In this document: positions 48,913 through 61,000 of the stretch, one piece after another | Numbering within the stretch: position 1 is the stretch's first letter | How the letters are laid out: each line of letters begins with the position of its first letter | Source: Rhabdornis inornatus | Taxonomy: Eukaryota; Chordata; Aves; Passeriformes; Rhabdornithidae | Length of the DNA: 64,000 nucleotides | Reading direction: 5' to 3' | Assembly: GCA_013397075.1 (NCBI GenBank) | Contig: VWZS01007625.1 | Coordinates: 458-64,457 of the forward strand | Translations under genes and position numbers: made by a program | The notes under the pieces: model-generated | Told to the model about the DNA's origin: nothing | Database searches by the model: none | Seen by the model: the letters and a program-made list of their open reading frames with translations, nothing else

Positions 48913-51900
48913 TGTGCCTCAGTCACAGCACCAGGGGCTTTCTTCCTACTCTGGGAAATACAGTGCAGTGTGGATTATTTTTTTGTTGAAGACCAGCACA
49001 GGTTAGAGTTGTGTCACAGGAAATCAGAGTTCCTGGGTCCTCAGCAGCACCTCACATTGTGCTGTTGTTAGCACACAACTTCTGCTGCTCCAGCTGTGCC
49101 CATTTCCTTTGCAAAGCTGAGCCCTTCTCTGCAGAAGAGGAACTACTGTGATTTTGGTGGGTGACTGTATCACACCCAAGTGAATGAAAACGTGGTCTGG
49201 AAACCAGCCAGAAAAGCTGTTACTGAAAAAAAGTGTTTCCAAGGATGATAAATAAAGGAAATATTACAGCAGAGAGATTCAGTGCTGAAATGCATCCACA
49301 TTGCTATCTATGAATCTCTGAATTTCAGCAAAATTCAGCTGAAACCAAACAAAGGAATTGCAGTCAAGTCCTTCTAAAAAAATGAGTTTGAGAAACCCAG
49401 TGACTTCAGAGAGGAATTACCTACACGGCAGAGATAGCAGATTCATCATTCTGGGAGCCGAGATGAATTCTTAAAAATATAACCTTATTTGTTGGGTTTG
49501 TGAACTAAAGGAAATACAACCACCAGAGTTCACATCCTATTCCAAATGCAGTGCTATCTCTTCAGCATAGATTTCCACAAAACAGCAATTTTCTTATGGG
49601 AAACTCAAATACAGCCAAGGACAAATAACTCCTGCTTTAGTCCTGGAAGACATCTCCAAATCCACAGTGCCCACACTGCTGCTGGATAACTGATACAGGA
49701 GCTATTGCAATATCCCATTACTGATGTCCTGCCTCACTGCAAGGCTTCGAGTTTCCAGAATCACTAATCCTTTAACTGTGAAGGTGATAAATGTTGCAAT
49801 TACTCTCCATTTCCCCAAATGGTAAGTTTCAGTATACAAGTAAAACATGAGCAAGGAGCCTTTTTCCACATGAAATGGTTCAGAGCCAAACATTCCAAGG
49901 GGGGCAAAAGGGATTCTCCTAAATGCACTCTGTGAGCCAAATCTGAAGTATTCCTCCAAACTCTCCTGCCTTGTTTACACCACCAGGGGCCACACTGAGT
50001 GGCCATAACCAACAGTAACTTGCAGAAATAGCTCATTGGAACACAAGGTATGCTAGCCCATTCTCTAAAAATCAAAAAAGATTTTGGCTGCTGCCTGAAT
50101 GGGTTTACCCTTACTGTGCTCTTTCCATCCCCTCACTTTCTGGCAACATGGCACAGGACTCCAGATTAAGTATATTTATTTTTCATATAGAATATAATTG
50201 GTGAAACTGCTCTGGTTTGAAAAATTGCATCTTGATAGACTTTCAAGGACAGTGCTGGTCTTCCAAGTAATTGAGAATTGACTTTTTTGAGGACTGTAAA
50301 CTTCAGCAAAGCTTCTGGTAGGCAATGAATTTAGAATGAACTTATTTGACCACTAAGTGACTCAAATTCTACTGTAAATTGACTAACAAAATAAAAAGGA
50401 AAAGAAGCAGAGATTTTTCACAGAGCAGAGTCTTGCTGCAGACTGCAAATTTCCCAGTGAAATTTCTTATCCCCAATACTGAGGATTGTTTAGCAGTTGA
50501 CCAACAAGTGACTGACATTTGCATTTCATCTGTCTCTGGCAACAACAAAGTAACTTCTCTGTTTCAGTTAATTAAGTTTGGAAAGGCTGCAATTTAGATG
50601 TGATAATATGAAAAGCCGTTATTGTAATGCAAAAAAAAGTATTAGCTTCTAAATTCTCCTAGAATTTGATAGGGACCAATTAATAGGTAAAGCAAAAATA
50701 TGTTTAAAATACAAAACCAATCAAGCAGTATGATATTGTTTCACCTACCCATGGATCAATAAGGAATGGCCTGTTCCCTGAGCAGGTGAAAATTGTCCAT
50801 TAATCAAGAGGAATGTTTACTTTCCCTGAAATGTTTTTAGTAAGCACATCATTATTTTGCCTGGTTTGATTGGAGGTTTGCCGTGTCAATACAGTTGCTG
50901 GTAGCCGTGCTCTGAATGGAAGAGGAATGTGACTCCAAAGTAAAAGAGAAAGCAAATTCCCAGCCCCTGTTTTAAGGGGGCCTCCAGTTCCTTCCCATCC
51001 ATGGGGCTCATCCCACAGGAGCCTCCAAAGCAGCACCAGGAGCTCTGGGACTGAGCAGGGCCAGCCCCTCCATGGAGCTCCAGGAATGCTGAGTGGGAAG
51101 GGAATTCCTGCAGCTGAGCCATGGAAGCACCCAGCAGCCACAGCTGTGTCACAGCAGGATGGGCTGGGAGGGAGAGGAGGCTCTGCCTTCCTCCCAGGGA
51201 CTGGGCCAGTGCTCCAGGGCACTCTGAGCTGGCAGTGCTGGGTGTGACACAGCTCCTGGCCACCAGCAGCTGCACACAGGCTGGGAAACAGCATCTCAGA
51301 TAGAACACATCCCAGCTCATCGTTTGCTTTAAGTGAAAGCATAGGGCACTGTGCCAGGCAAATTGATTGATGGGTTGTTCAGAACATTCAAAACAAGCTT
51401 TCCTCCTCTCAGCCGTTCCCACCTTACTAAATCAATCAAAAGAAGTGTGATTATATTGTAAATTAAGCACATCAAAAGTGTAAGACTTCCTTTTTTTTTT
51501 TAAGCATAGGATCAGCAGCAAACTAAGTAATAAACATAACAGAAGATTTTGATAAAAGACAGCTGAAAATGAACATGTTGCCACTTCAGTTTGACTCACT
51601 TTGCAAACAAAACAAACGGTCCCAGCCCACCACTCCACCGTTTACACTGTGGAGCAAACACACAACACATGAACTGGACTCTGTCAAGTGGCATCAAAGC
51701 AGCAAATGTGGTCCCTGCCCACACTTGGTGTCCTCCAGCCCTTTACTGTGGCTCAGTCCAGAGGACCAGACTCTGGTAAAACTGAAGATTGGAGATAAAT
51801 TCATGAAATGGGCTAGTGAGCAAAGGGTTCTCAGCATCATAGCTGCAGCCATTCCATCTCCTCCTATTGCACATCAGCAGAGCACACCAAGCTGAAGTGG

Positions 51901-52158
51901 GATTTAGTGGCGTGGAATGAATTTCAAATATTTCTCTCCAAACAAATTACAATCTGACAAAGATTTTGTGGTTTTTATCTTGCAATCAAACATTTCAAAA
52001 CACTGGAAATGGACAAATAGGATATCCGTGTGTCTTTACTATTTTATAATCATTCATGTTACAGCCTATAGTCCCTTCTCCTCAATTTTCCTTATCTAAG
52101 TTATTTCTAAAGGTAATATACAGAAGTAATTGTACTCCTTTGTGGTTGTAGAGTTTGC
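48913..52158. other. Non-coding DNA, no gene recognised
   Basis: A+T-rich apart from a G+C-rich, CpG-poor patch at about 50930-51300, where minus-strand frames of about 180 codons stay open. Those frames are overlapping, unassignable and best explained by composition. A T/A tract lies at about 51490. Confidence 0.55.
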
Positions 52159-52207
52159 ACTTACATTTCTCTCCTTACACTCACATTTCTCTCCTTACAC
52201 TCACATT
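52159..52207. repeat. Short tandem repeat, 20-bp unit
   Basis: The word TTACACTCACATTTCTCTCC and its neighbours repeat about 2.4 times with a 20-base period, immediately before a CR1 fragment. Confidence 0.88.
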
Positions 52208-52237
52208 AAGGAACACGTGTGCATGGTCAGTGTCCCA

Positions 52238-52525
52238 GACTGGTTTGGGTTGGAAGGGCCCTCAAAGCCCATCCACTGCCACCCCTGCCATGGCAGGGAC
52301 ACCTTCCACTGTTCCAGTGCTCCCAGCCCCATCCAGCCTGGCCTGGGACACTTCTAGGGATCCAGGGGCAGCCACAGCTTCCCTGGGCAGCCTGTGCCAG
52401 GGCCCCACCACCTTCCAGGAAAGGATTTTTTCCTGACATCTCATGTGAACCCACCCTCTTTCAGTCTGAAGCCATTACCCTTAGTCCTGTCATCTCTCAA
52501 GATGTACAAGGTGCTGTCAGGTATT
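52238..52525 (-). mobile_element. CR1 LINE, 3'-end fragment
   Basis: From ACTGGTTTGGGTTGGAAGGG onward, the plus strand follows the reverse complement of the CR1 3' region for nearly 290 bases. Recognisable blocks, in order, are CCATGGCAGGGACACCTTCC, CCATCCAGCCTGGCCTGGGA, CTTCCCTGGGCAGCCTGTGC, a CCACCTTCCAGGAAAGGATT block and TCAGTCTGAAGCCATTACCC, then a TCCTGTCATC remnant. It is better preserved than the other two CR1 pieces, so probably younger. The copy is 5'-truncated and has no intact coding region. Confidence 0.95.
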
Positions 52526-55518
52526 GATCTGACCCATTTAATTGGTTTTGAATCTTGGCTCTGGCACAGCAATTTAGTAATCCCATGCTGACAAATATTT
52601 CTGCATTCTATATAGCTTGAATATCATCCAAGCACCTGGTCATTTTAAATGTGAATATTTCAAGTTCAGATTTTGCAGACCTGAAAGTGATTAAAAGGTA
52701 ATTTCCAAATGTTTGTAGGAGTTGAACAAAGCCAACTTGAACTATGTTTTCCATCCAGAAGAATAATAGCAGAAATATTTTTATAGTGGTAATCCAGCTT
52801 TGCCCATTTTGCCTCAGTGAACATCAACAGTATGGCATGTAGGCAACAAGTCTGCTACAATTTATTGTATATATTTTCATGTCCTAAATAAATGTAGAAC
52901 GATTTTGCATGGTTTTCAGTGCATTTTCAGAAAAATTCATCCCTTGAGGAAAAAAAAAATTAAAAATTCCCAGTCTGAATTAATTATGAACAAAAGATTT
53001 CCATGGTAAAAGCAACAGAGGCTGCAGTGAGCAGAGCAGTACCATGGCCTTTGTTTGGGAAATTGTATTCAAGTCTTGTTTCTATCTATATCTTGTCATA
53101 CAAATGACTCTGACAGAGAGCTGATACCTCATCAAAAACTGTTATAAAACCATAATTACTACTTATGGAACATTAATCTGAAATAGCAATATGTTTCTGC
53201 ATAAATGGAAGTGAGTTAGGAAATTCTGCCAGCCTGTGGTCCCTCAGATGTGTTTTAAAACTGTTAATTAACAGAACTGAGACCTACATAAAGTCTACTT
53301 AGTTCTGTTATCTTAAGGAGAACAGCAAGACTTGGGGCCAGATTGTAATTCTGGCCATGTCAGCACTCCCCTGGAAATCTCAGATATCCATTCCCTGCTC
53401 AGCTGTCCTTACCCTTCTCACTCAGCCTGCTGTGAGGTGGCAACCTGGGCAGGACCTTCCCTGCTCATGGCACTGTCTTGTTCTCACTGGAATGCTCAGT
53501 TTTCCAGGAATGTGTTTGTGCCTGAATGCTTTCCAAGGAAGAGAAAACACAACTTTCTCCCCTACTCTTCAGTGTTATTTTTCTTTCTTTCTTTTTTGTT
53601 TTTTTTTATTTTTCTTTTATTTTTCTTTTTTTTTGTTTTTTTTTTTTTTAATTTCCTATGGTTATCCTCCAGTACCTCCATACTGTGCCATGGAAAAAAA
53701 AGTTCCATATAAAAACTGGCTGTGCTTAGTCTTGAACATGAGGTAATTACTGGCTGGTAAATGCAGCACCCTGGCATAACATATTATAGTTGTGCTTTCG
53801 TAGATTAGCATTCATAAAAAGGCATCTGATGAAGTAGCACATTATGAGACAACTCTTGGGAATGACAAAGTGAAAGAACTGAGAGAAAAAATTAGGAAAA
53901 CTGCAGCCAAGGAAATAAGAGGCGAAGATATATTGCAACTGTAATTCATCTTTCCAGATCAGAGACATCTTTACATGTGAAAGAACTACAAAATTTGACC
54001 CTGAAGAGAATAACAATACATGAGGTTTAGAAAACAAACGAGGTGATTTAATGCTGAATGCTAGCAGGGTTGTCAAATACTGGTTGCTTTTTCACTGTGT
54101 TCTGCTATTGCTACTGAATTGTCTACAAGCACCTCCCCTGTAAATCTCCTGGTGGGATATTTAAGGAAAAGTAGCAGGAGAGGCTCAGATCCTCCATCAT
54201 TAGCCCATATGAGAGTTCTAAAGCTATGAAAATAAGGGAACTTGTGCAGGAGCTACCAAACTGATCTCAGAATCATCAGGAGATACTGTTCAGAAGTGGT
54301 GCTGGTTCCACTCGGTCCAGGTTCCAGCTACTGCAGAATAAAGGATATTTCAACTGAGATGTGAAGGGGAAGCCTGATTAACTCGTAGGGCTACCACACA
54401 TGAATCAAGAGAAAACTGGTTAGATTACACAAATAGTTATAGCTTTCAAATTATAAATCATATTTCTTATAATCAAGTATTGATTACTTAAGACTTCTGA
54501 GAAAAAAGCTGTTAAATTGTTTCTCATATGAGAAAATATAACTCTGTTTTAGACTTTAATTCCCACAGAACCCTATACCAACAGGAACAGCAGGACAGAA
54601 AAATGAATGGTGTAATCCTACCCTCCCACCAGTTAAAATCCTTATTTTGCTCTCCAATTGCTGGCATAAAAACCATAATATTTCATCCTAGATTGTTCCT
54701 CACTGTTTTGAAAAAAAATAAGAGCTCTGTTGTAACACAAATATTGAAACTGTAGAAGTCATTTATTACAGTACTATTGGAGTTATAACAAAGCTGGGGA
54801 AAGGCTCATTTCAGGGCCATAGACTCCATAGGCTCAACCACCACTGATTCTTCCAAGTTTTGCCTTAAAAAATGACATCCAAAGGCTCCAAGCAAAACTT
54901 GCAGTGATTTCAATGAAGCCAAGAAATCACATCTCTAATGCAGTTTGAAATAAATCACATGTGCAAAATACAGAAGAATTAAGAATTAACTCCAAAAGTT
55001 ATTTTTCAACAGCACTTTCTGCAGCTTTGTTCAACTTTGGTTGTGGGTTTTGTTTGTTTTTGACTCATTCTGGAAGTTGAGAGAAGAGCCAGAGTGTCAC
55101 TGGACTGCAGCAGGGAGCTGGGGTTTGTCACTGCTCGTGGATCAGCTCCTTTGGGGTGCAAATGAGCCTTTGGCTGAGCAGCTCACTTCTTGCTTTTCTC
55201 TGACCAAAGATTGTGTTGCAAACTGCTCTTTTCTGCTATATTCCATCTTAAACAGTTTCAGGGTTATTTTTCTGCGTTCCACCTGAGCTGCTGGTTTCTT
55301 TGAGTTCAAAGCAAGCTTTACTAGTTTGAAATTTTGAATCTTTTACTAGTTTACTAGTAAGTGTTGGCTACTCTTACTGCAGCTATCAAATATCATTCCT
55401 GTGTTTTACTTTTGTCTGCTGCTTGTAATTTGTTCCTCCTACAGCTGCTTGCATTGTAAACAGTACATTGCCCTAAAACTTCTGCAGTTCCATGAATGTA
55501 GATGTTTTACAAAGCTGA
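52526..55518. other. Non-coding DNA, no gene recognised
   Basis: A+T-rich DNA with no assignable open frame; frames that cross the T-rich tract at 53.6 kb give phenylalanine- or lysine-rich runs and are artefacts of it. ACTAGT words cluster at 55320-55365. Confidence 0.55.
53577..53652. repeat. T-rich (TTTTTC)-like tract
   Basis: About 75 bases of T runs broken by single C, G or A residues. The opposite strand is an A-rich tract; it may be an old poly(A) tail, but no retroelement body is recognisable beside it. Confidence 0.85.
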
Positions 55519-55735
55519 TTACTGTATATGTAAAACCACAATTATTTAAAGGTGCATAAAGCTGATAACTCACAGAAGAGTAAGAATTAGGAAACTAATA
55601 TATGAATAATACATGTAAATGCTACCCCATTATGACAAGCAAAAATATGGATAAGTATGTCAACACAGAGACTGTCAAAGAAAGATTATGACATTGAGAT
55701 GCATTTTAAAAAGTCAATTGTTTCTTCTCATCTGA
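55519..55735 (+). repeat. 217-bp duplicated segment, copy A
   Basis: This segment matches 57800-58016 over 217 bases in the same orientation with no gaps. By eye I count about 25 mismatches, or about 88 per cent identity, with a run of about 50 identical bases in the middle (from GTAAGAATTAGG to CCCCATTATGA). Similarity starts at TTACTGTA and stops at CTCATCTGA in both copies, and the flanks are unrelated. It could be a local duplication or two copies of an unnamed dispersed repeat. Confidence 0.93.
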
Positions 55736-57799
55736 CCAATCTTTACATCAAAAACATTGCCTACATTCTAAGTCATGTTTGTCAGAAAGCAAACGTAAGA
55801 AAGCCAGATCAAAACAAGAACAAACACGAGTCTGAAGAAGGAAGAAACCTAAATTGTCTTTACAGAAATCCAATAAAGAATCAGCAAAGAGTTGGAAAAA
55901 TCAGTGATCACACTGCACCAAGGCACAAGGCAGACAGACTGGAGAGAGTCAGCAGGGCCTGCTCATACACTTTTAATGAGGAACTTGGTGCAGCTAATTG
56001 TCTAAAATAAGCAATGCATTCAAAGATGGGGAAATTTTATAAGGAAATCCTCATCCATTTCTTGCCCCTTCCTACCTGTTTCCACAGAATCTCTAAAGAT
56101 GCAGGAGAACATGAACCATACTGTTTATTAAATATAAAAAGGCAGCTCCTTCTGAAGGATTTCAAAGCATCTTGTCAAACACTCAATTACATCTCCCAGT
56201 TAGCCTCACTTCAGAAGGGTGTTAGTCCCTTCTCACACGAGGTTTTCAGGAAGGAGAGGTTTCTGCACTGCAAAAATCATGGAACTGAAGAACTGTTCTC
56301 AAAAGGGAGAGGAGCAGGAGGGCAGGCAGGAGCCATCCCCAAAACTCTCTGAGCACTGCAGGGGGACAGATGAATCCCTCCTGGAACTCACCCCACTGCC
56401 AGCAGTGACCAGCTCTTGGATCTTACACAAATGCTGTGGACCTGGGCAAAATGAGGAGGAATTCCCTCCCTGATGCTTTGGTTGACATGGCTCCCAAATC
56501 CCTGAGGGACAGAGGTACTTTCAAGAAAAGGGTGTTAAGGAAGGGCTGACACCCTCTGGACACTCCAGTGATGCTGCCTTGGCACTCTGCTGCTCCAGTG
56601 CTCATATTTATGCCAGGAAAAACCATGGGAAACCTGCAAAGGGATGGTGAAACAGCTACAAAGATGTCCAGAGACCTGAAAAATACGCTTTGCACACATC
56701 AAGCAGGAAATTCAACCTAGATGTTTTGGCAAAACATGTTGAGTAAGTTAGGAACCAGGTAAAATAGAATACTTTAAATAGAATAGAATTTCTAAATTAT
56801 GTGGCCATTTAATTCAGGTAACAAAATGAAAAAAAAATAAACACACCAGAAGGTGACACTACAAATTGAATCTTTTTATTAAATAATTAATCACCTCCTG
56901 GAATAGATTATCAACAAAACTGATGACTTTGCCAACAGCCAACACCTCTAAAGTGAGGCCAGCTGCAGTTCAGAAATAGGGACATCTGACTGGCAGCTGG
57001 GAGCAGCAGTTTAGGTCAGATTTAGACTACAAAGGATTTGGTGTGACCTTAAAGCCACCAAATCGCTATGAAGCACATTATTTCTGTGCAGATCCTTCCC
57101 AATCATGAAAATGTTAAGGTGATTTAGTTATTTGGTCAAGCTTTCCTGCCTTTTCCAAAGTCAGTCACATACCTCAAAAAAACCCCCAACGTTTCAGGAA
57201 ATGCATCGGGAGAAAGTGATTTCACACTAGTGAAAAGGCAGAAATTTCTAGTCTATGATTTTTCCATTTCTCTACACAATAATTGCTTTTTCTTTAAAAA
57301 AATAAACCATTAAATAGAGTTACTCCATTAGTCATTTTGTTAATCACAGCTCTTAGCTTTCAGACTTATCAGGAAAAGGATTAACTTCTCGGTCATCATT
57401 ACAAACCATTATCTGCATAACCTGGGAATAGGAAAGCTTGGTAAATAAAAATTGAGGGAGCAGAGTTTTCAGTCAGATCCATATGGTTTAGAGAGATGGA
57501 GGTTTAGACCTGCCAACAGTGCAGGGCAAAATCTTTCCTGCACAGTGGCAGCAAAAGCCACTTTAGGGGACACCAGGGAGGGCAGGACACTGCTGGCACC
57601 AGGAGCAGCCCTGGCTCCTGCTTCCCTGGGCAGTGCCACTGTCACACTCTGCTCTCCTGGAGGGGCAGGAGCAGGAATTCCCCTTGGAATGGGGCAGGAA
57701 TGGGGTCCCAGCCCTGTGCTCTGCTCAAGGGCTCTGAAAAGGGCTGTGTTCTGCTGTCCCCCAGCTGGGCCCAGTCCCCCAGCATGGCCAATTATATAA
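55736..57799. other. Non-coding DNA between the duplicated segments
   Basis: A+T-rich with no recognised gene. The last 300 bases (about 57500-57790) are G+C-rich, CpG-poor and purine-biased, and end right where copy B begins. Frames of about 115 codons are open there on both strands, an effect of composition. Confidence 0.55.
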
Positions 57800-58016
57800 T
57801 TACTGTACAGGTAACGACTCAATTATATAAAGCTGCAGAAAATTGATAACTCACAGAACAGTAAGAATTAGGAAACTAATATATGAATAATACATGTAAA
57901 TGCTACCCCATTATGAGAAGCAAAAATATGGGTATGCATGTCAGCACACAGACTGCCAAAAAGAGATTATGACATTGAAATGCTTTCTAAAAAGTCAATT
58001 ATTTCTTCTCATCTGA
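57800..58016 (+). repeat. 217-bp duplicated segment, copy B
   Basis: Partner of 55519-55735, 2281 bases further on and in direct orientation. Mismatches are concentrated in the first 55 bases and in the last 90, while the middle is nearly unchanged. No target-site duplication or terminal inverted repeat is apparent at either copy. Confidence 0.93.
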
Positions 58017-61000
58017 GTACCTGCACTCTCCAGCAGGACTTTGGTGCCCACTTTGCTGAGCTGAGCCTATTCTCTGCTCCCCACACGGATCCCTTGCAGC
58101 ACACCCTGTGAGCTGCCACTGACATCAGCATGATGTCACACACGGCAGTGGGGGTCAACAGAAAGAACTGAGATTTTTGCCATTTGCAGTGAAGGTTTTG
58201 AAGGTCCACATTTGCATTTGGTAATGTCCAGGGGCCCCTGGAAAGGGAAATCTGCAGTCTTGTCCATGGATAACCCTCCTGGGCACCCAGAGAGGCAGTC
58301 ATGGGCTCACAGGTACAACTAGCAGGAAATTAAAGGAATGGGGGAAAGAAGAAAGCCTGAAATTAGTTAAAACTATGGGTAAACATGGAACATACACATT
58401 TTGTTATGCCACAGTGTCTCTGCATAACAATGTAAAAATAATAGAAGGATTACCAAATAAAAACTAGTTTAATGTTTGTGCTGGTTTGGGCTCTCCAAAT
58501 CTGCCATTCTAAAAGACTTGAACTGATGATAATTAATGAGTGACTTTATTCAGGGCTTTGACAAAAGATTTCAATTTCACATTAAATTTGTTCGTGTGGC
58601 AATGTTTGACTTTTGTGCTGCAGGGATGTCACAGGAACATTTTTATTCTCTCTGCTTTAATTAATATGATAATCCAGAGTCAACTTTCTTTGAAATAAAA
58701 TACAAGTGTTACAAATCTAAAATTACTGCAAAGGAGTATCCTAAACCAAGCTACATGAAATGATTTAAATGCTTTCTTTCCATTTTCCACTTCTGAACTA
58801 ATCTACTTAGAAATTACCTTGAGAAGAAGGCATAATTGTAGTTCTTCCAATTTACTTGTATTCCTGTCAAATACACAGCATATAGGTGATACTGCCCAGG
58901 AATTTCGGTGTAAAAGCAAAGTTTGGAAGCCTTTGTATAACAAAGGAGCTCATTTTTCTCAGAAGAAAAATTGAAAATTAAATTAATGCAGTAAGAACTA
59001 AGTCTAGACTTGAATGGAAGATTTGAATTCCTTGAATTCACAGACCTTATTTTTTAAACAAAAGAACATTCATTTTAAATAAATAAAGGGAAAAAAATGT
59101 TTTTTAAAATATTGCTGCAAAATACACCAGCAGAGTTCTCCAGCAGGAACAACAACAATCACATCAGTCTTGCAACAGTGCTGGGACTTTCCACTCTGCT
59201 CTTTGTGTTACAGCCTCGGGCAATGTTTTCTGCAATTGTCACTGGAAGACCTGAATATTTTTTCTTGGGTGAAAAAGATGAGAATTCTATTTCTTAGTCT
59301 TTTCCTCAACCTTTACAAAGAAGAAAATAACACTTTGTTTTCTGTGGTCAGTTCAGGAGCATCTTTGAGCTTCCAATGGATTTGAAGATGGCAAAAGAAC
59401 AGAATCTGCCTCCACAATCCGTGGGTGCCAATTATCTGTGGGGGCCACAGACTGGTAACTCCAGCAGTAACATTTTATGGCTTCTCTTTTCCTATTCATT
59501 TCCAATTTATTAGCACAGAGGGTAGCACTACCCTGCTTTCAGGCACAGCCAAACCTCACATCTCTCTGAAGAAGTTACAAGCAAGTTCACAAAGCCAGGC
59601 ATAAACTAATTCATGATTGCAATTACTAAGCACTACAAGAGAAAAATATCCTTTGTACTTTCTCCTCAACCCCAAGATGATACTGACCCAGAGGTGCACT
59701 TTGATTTTGGGGGTAGAGCTCCCTGAAATCAATGGGAATTCTGTTAACCAAAAGGAAAAGGGACCATGTCTGGAGACTTGAGCACATATGATCTTCCCTT
59801 TTCTCAGTGCTGGGCTGTTGACTGACAGTGCAGGGTTCCTCATCTTCCCTAACAGTGTCTTACATAGTGAAGGAGTAAATCTCCTGAATTTCCCTTCTTA
59901 ATTTGTATTCCCCAGTCTAACCTCATTGATCCCCATTAAAACTCCAATGAAGACAATCCTGTAGTCATTATTAGAAATCATTATTTACATTCAGGCCTTA
60001 AGGATCTCCAGATTTTGCTTTGTGCTATGAGACCGCTACTGGAGAGAGGAGTTGGATATATTGGAAATATTGGAAAAATAAAAATAAANNNNNNAATAAA
60101 AATAAAATAAATAAAATAAAATAAATATAAAATAAAAAAATAATCAGTGGGATTTTTTCTCGTTTTACAGTAACTAATGCTGACCTGTCTCAAAAGGTTT
60201 GAAAAAGGTAACCTGCTTTCTAAATACAGGAGAAGAAACATACTTGAAAGGGATAAAATCTTTTTGATATCAGAGACAAAAATTACTTACTTGCATTCTG
60301 CTCTCCAGCTGAGAGATAAAATTGATGCACTGTTCCTTATGAACCCAGGTATTCACACTAATTTAAAATTCATCTCTCCATGTGCACCAGAATCCATTGC
60401 CCTGAGAGTGCAGGGTAGAGGAAGTAGGAGTCTAACCAATTTGTCAAAATAATCTTCAAGTTTAATTTTTTCATGGTTTATTATAATCATAGCCATTTCA
60501 AGCAGTGTGATAAATCTGTGGATGTGTAAACCTCTGATTCCAAGGAGTAAAACCCAATAGGTTGCAAATACTCAGCTTCAGAAAAAGCATTTGCTTATAA
60601 ATACAAATCTTTCTTTCTAAACAAAAGTAGGGATTCCTATCGTTAGGGACACTTTAAAATATGTTCTCATAGCTGTATTTCTAAAAGTCTTAATTACACC
60701 TCTGTTTTGGAGTTCCTGGAAAGGGTCTGGAGCTTAAGCTCTGTGCATTTTGAGAAACCTTTATCACAGCATTTCAAAGATTTTTCCTCCTTTTTCCAGG
60801 TACTGGCAGGGTCAGTACCTGGCACGTGAGAGAATGGATCCATTCTGTGCTCCCCAATCTGCTGTCTCCACTCACAGGAAGAAAAAGGAGGAGAATCCTG
60901 AGCTGGCTGGGAGCAGAGGCTGAGGCAGTTGTGGTGCAGAGACCTCAGTGCCTGCTAATGGCATGTTAGCTAAGCTGGAACACATAATGAAACTAAATTA

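Noticed and set aside
50800..51422. Two overlapping minus frames of about 180 codons
   Set aside because: The region is a G+C-rich, CpG-poor patch where both frames stay open. No domain, signal peptide or splice pattern supports a gene.
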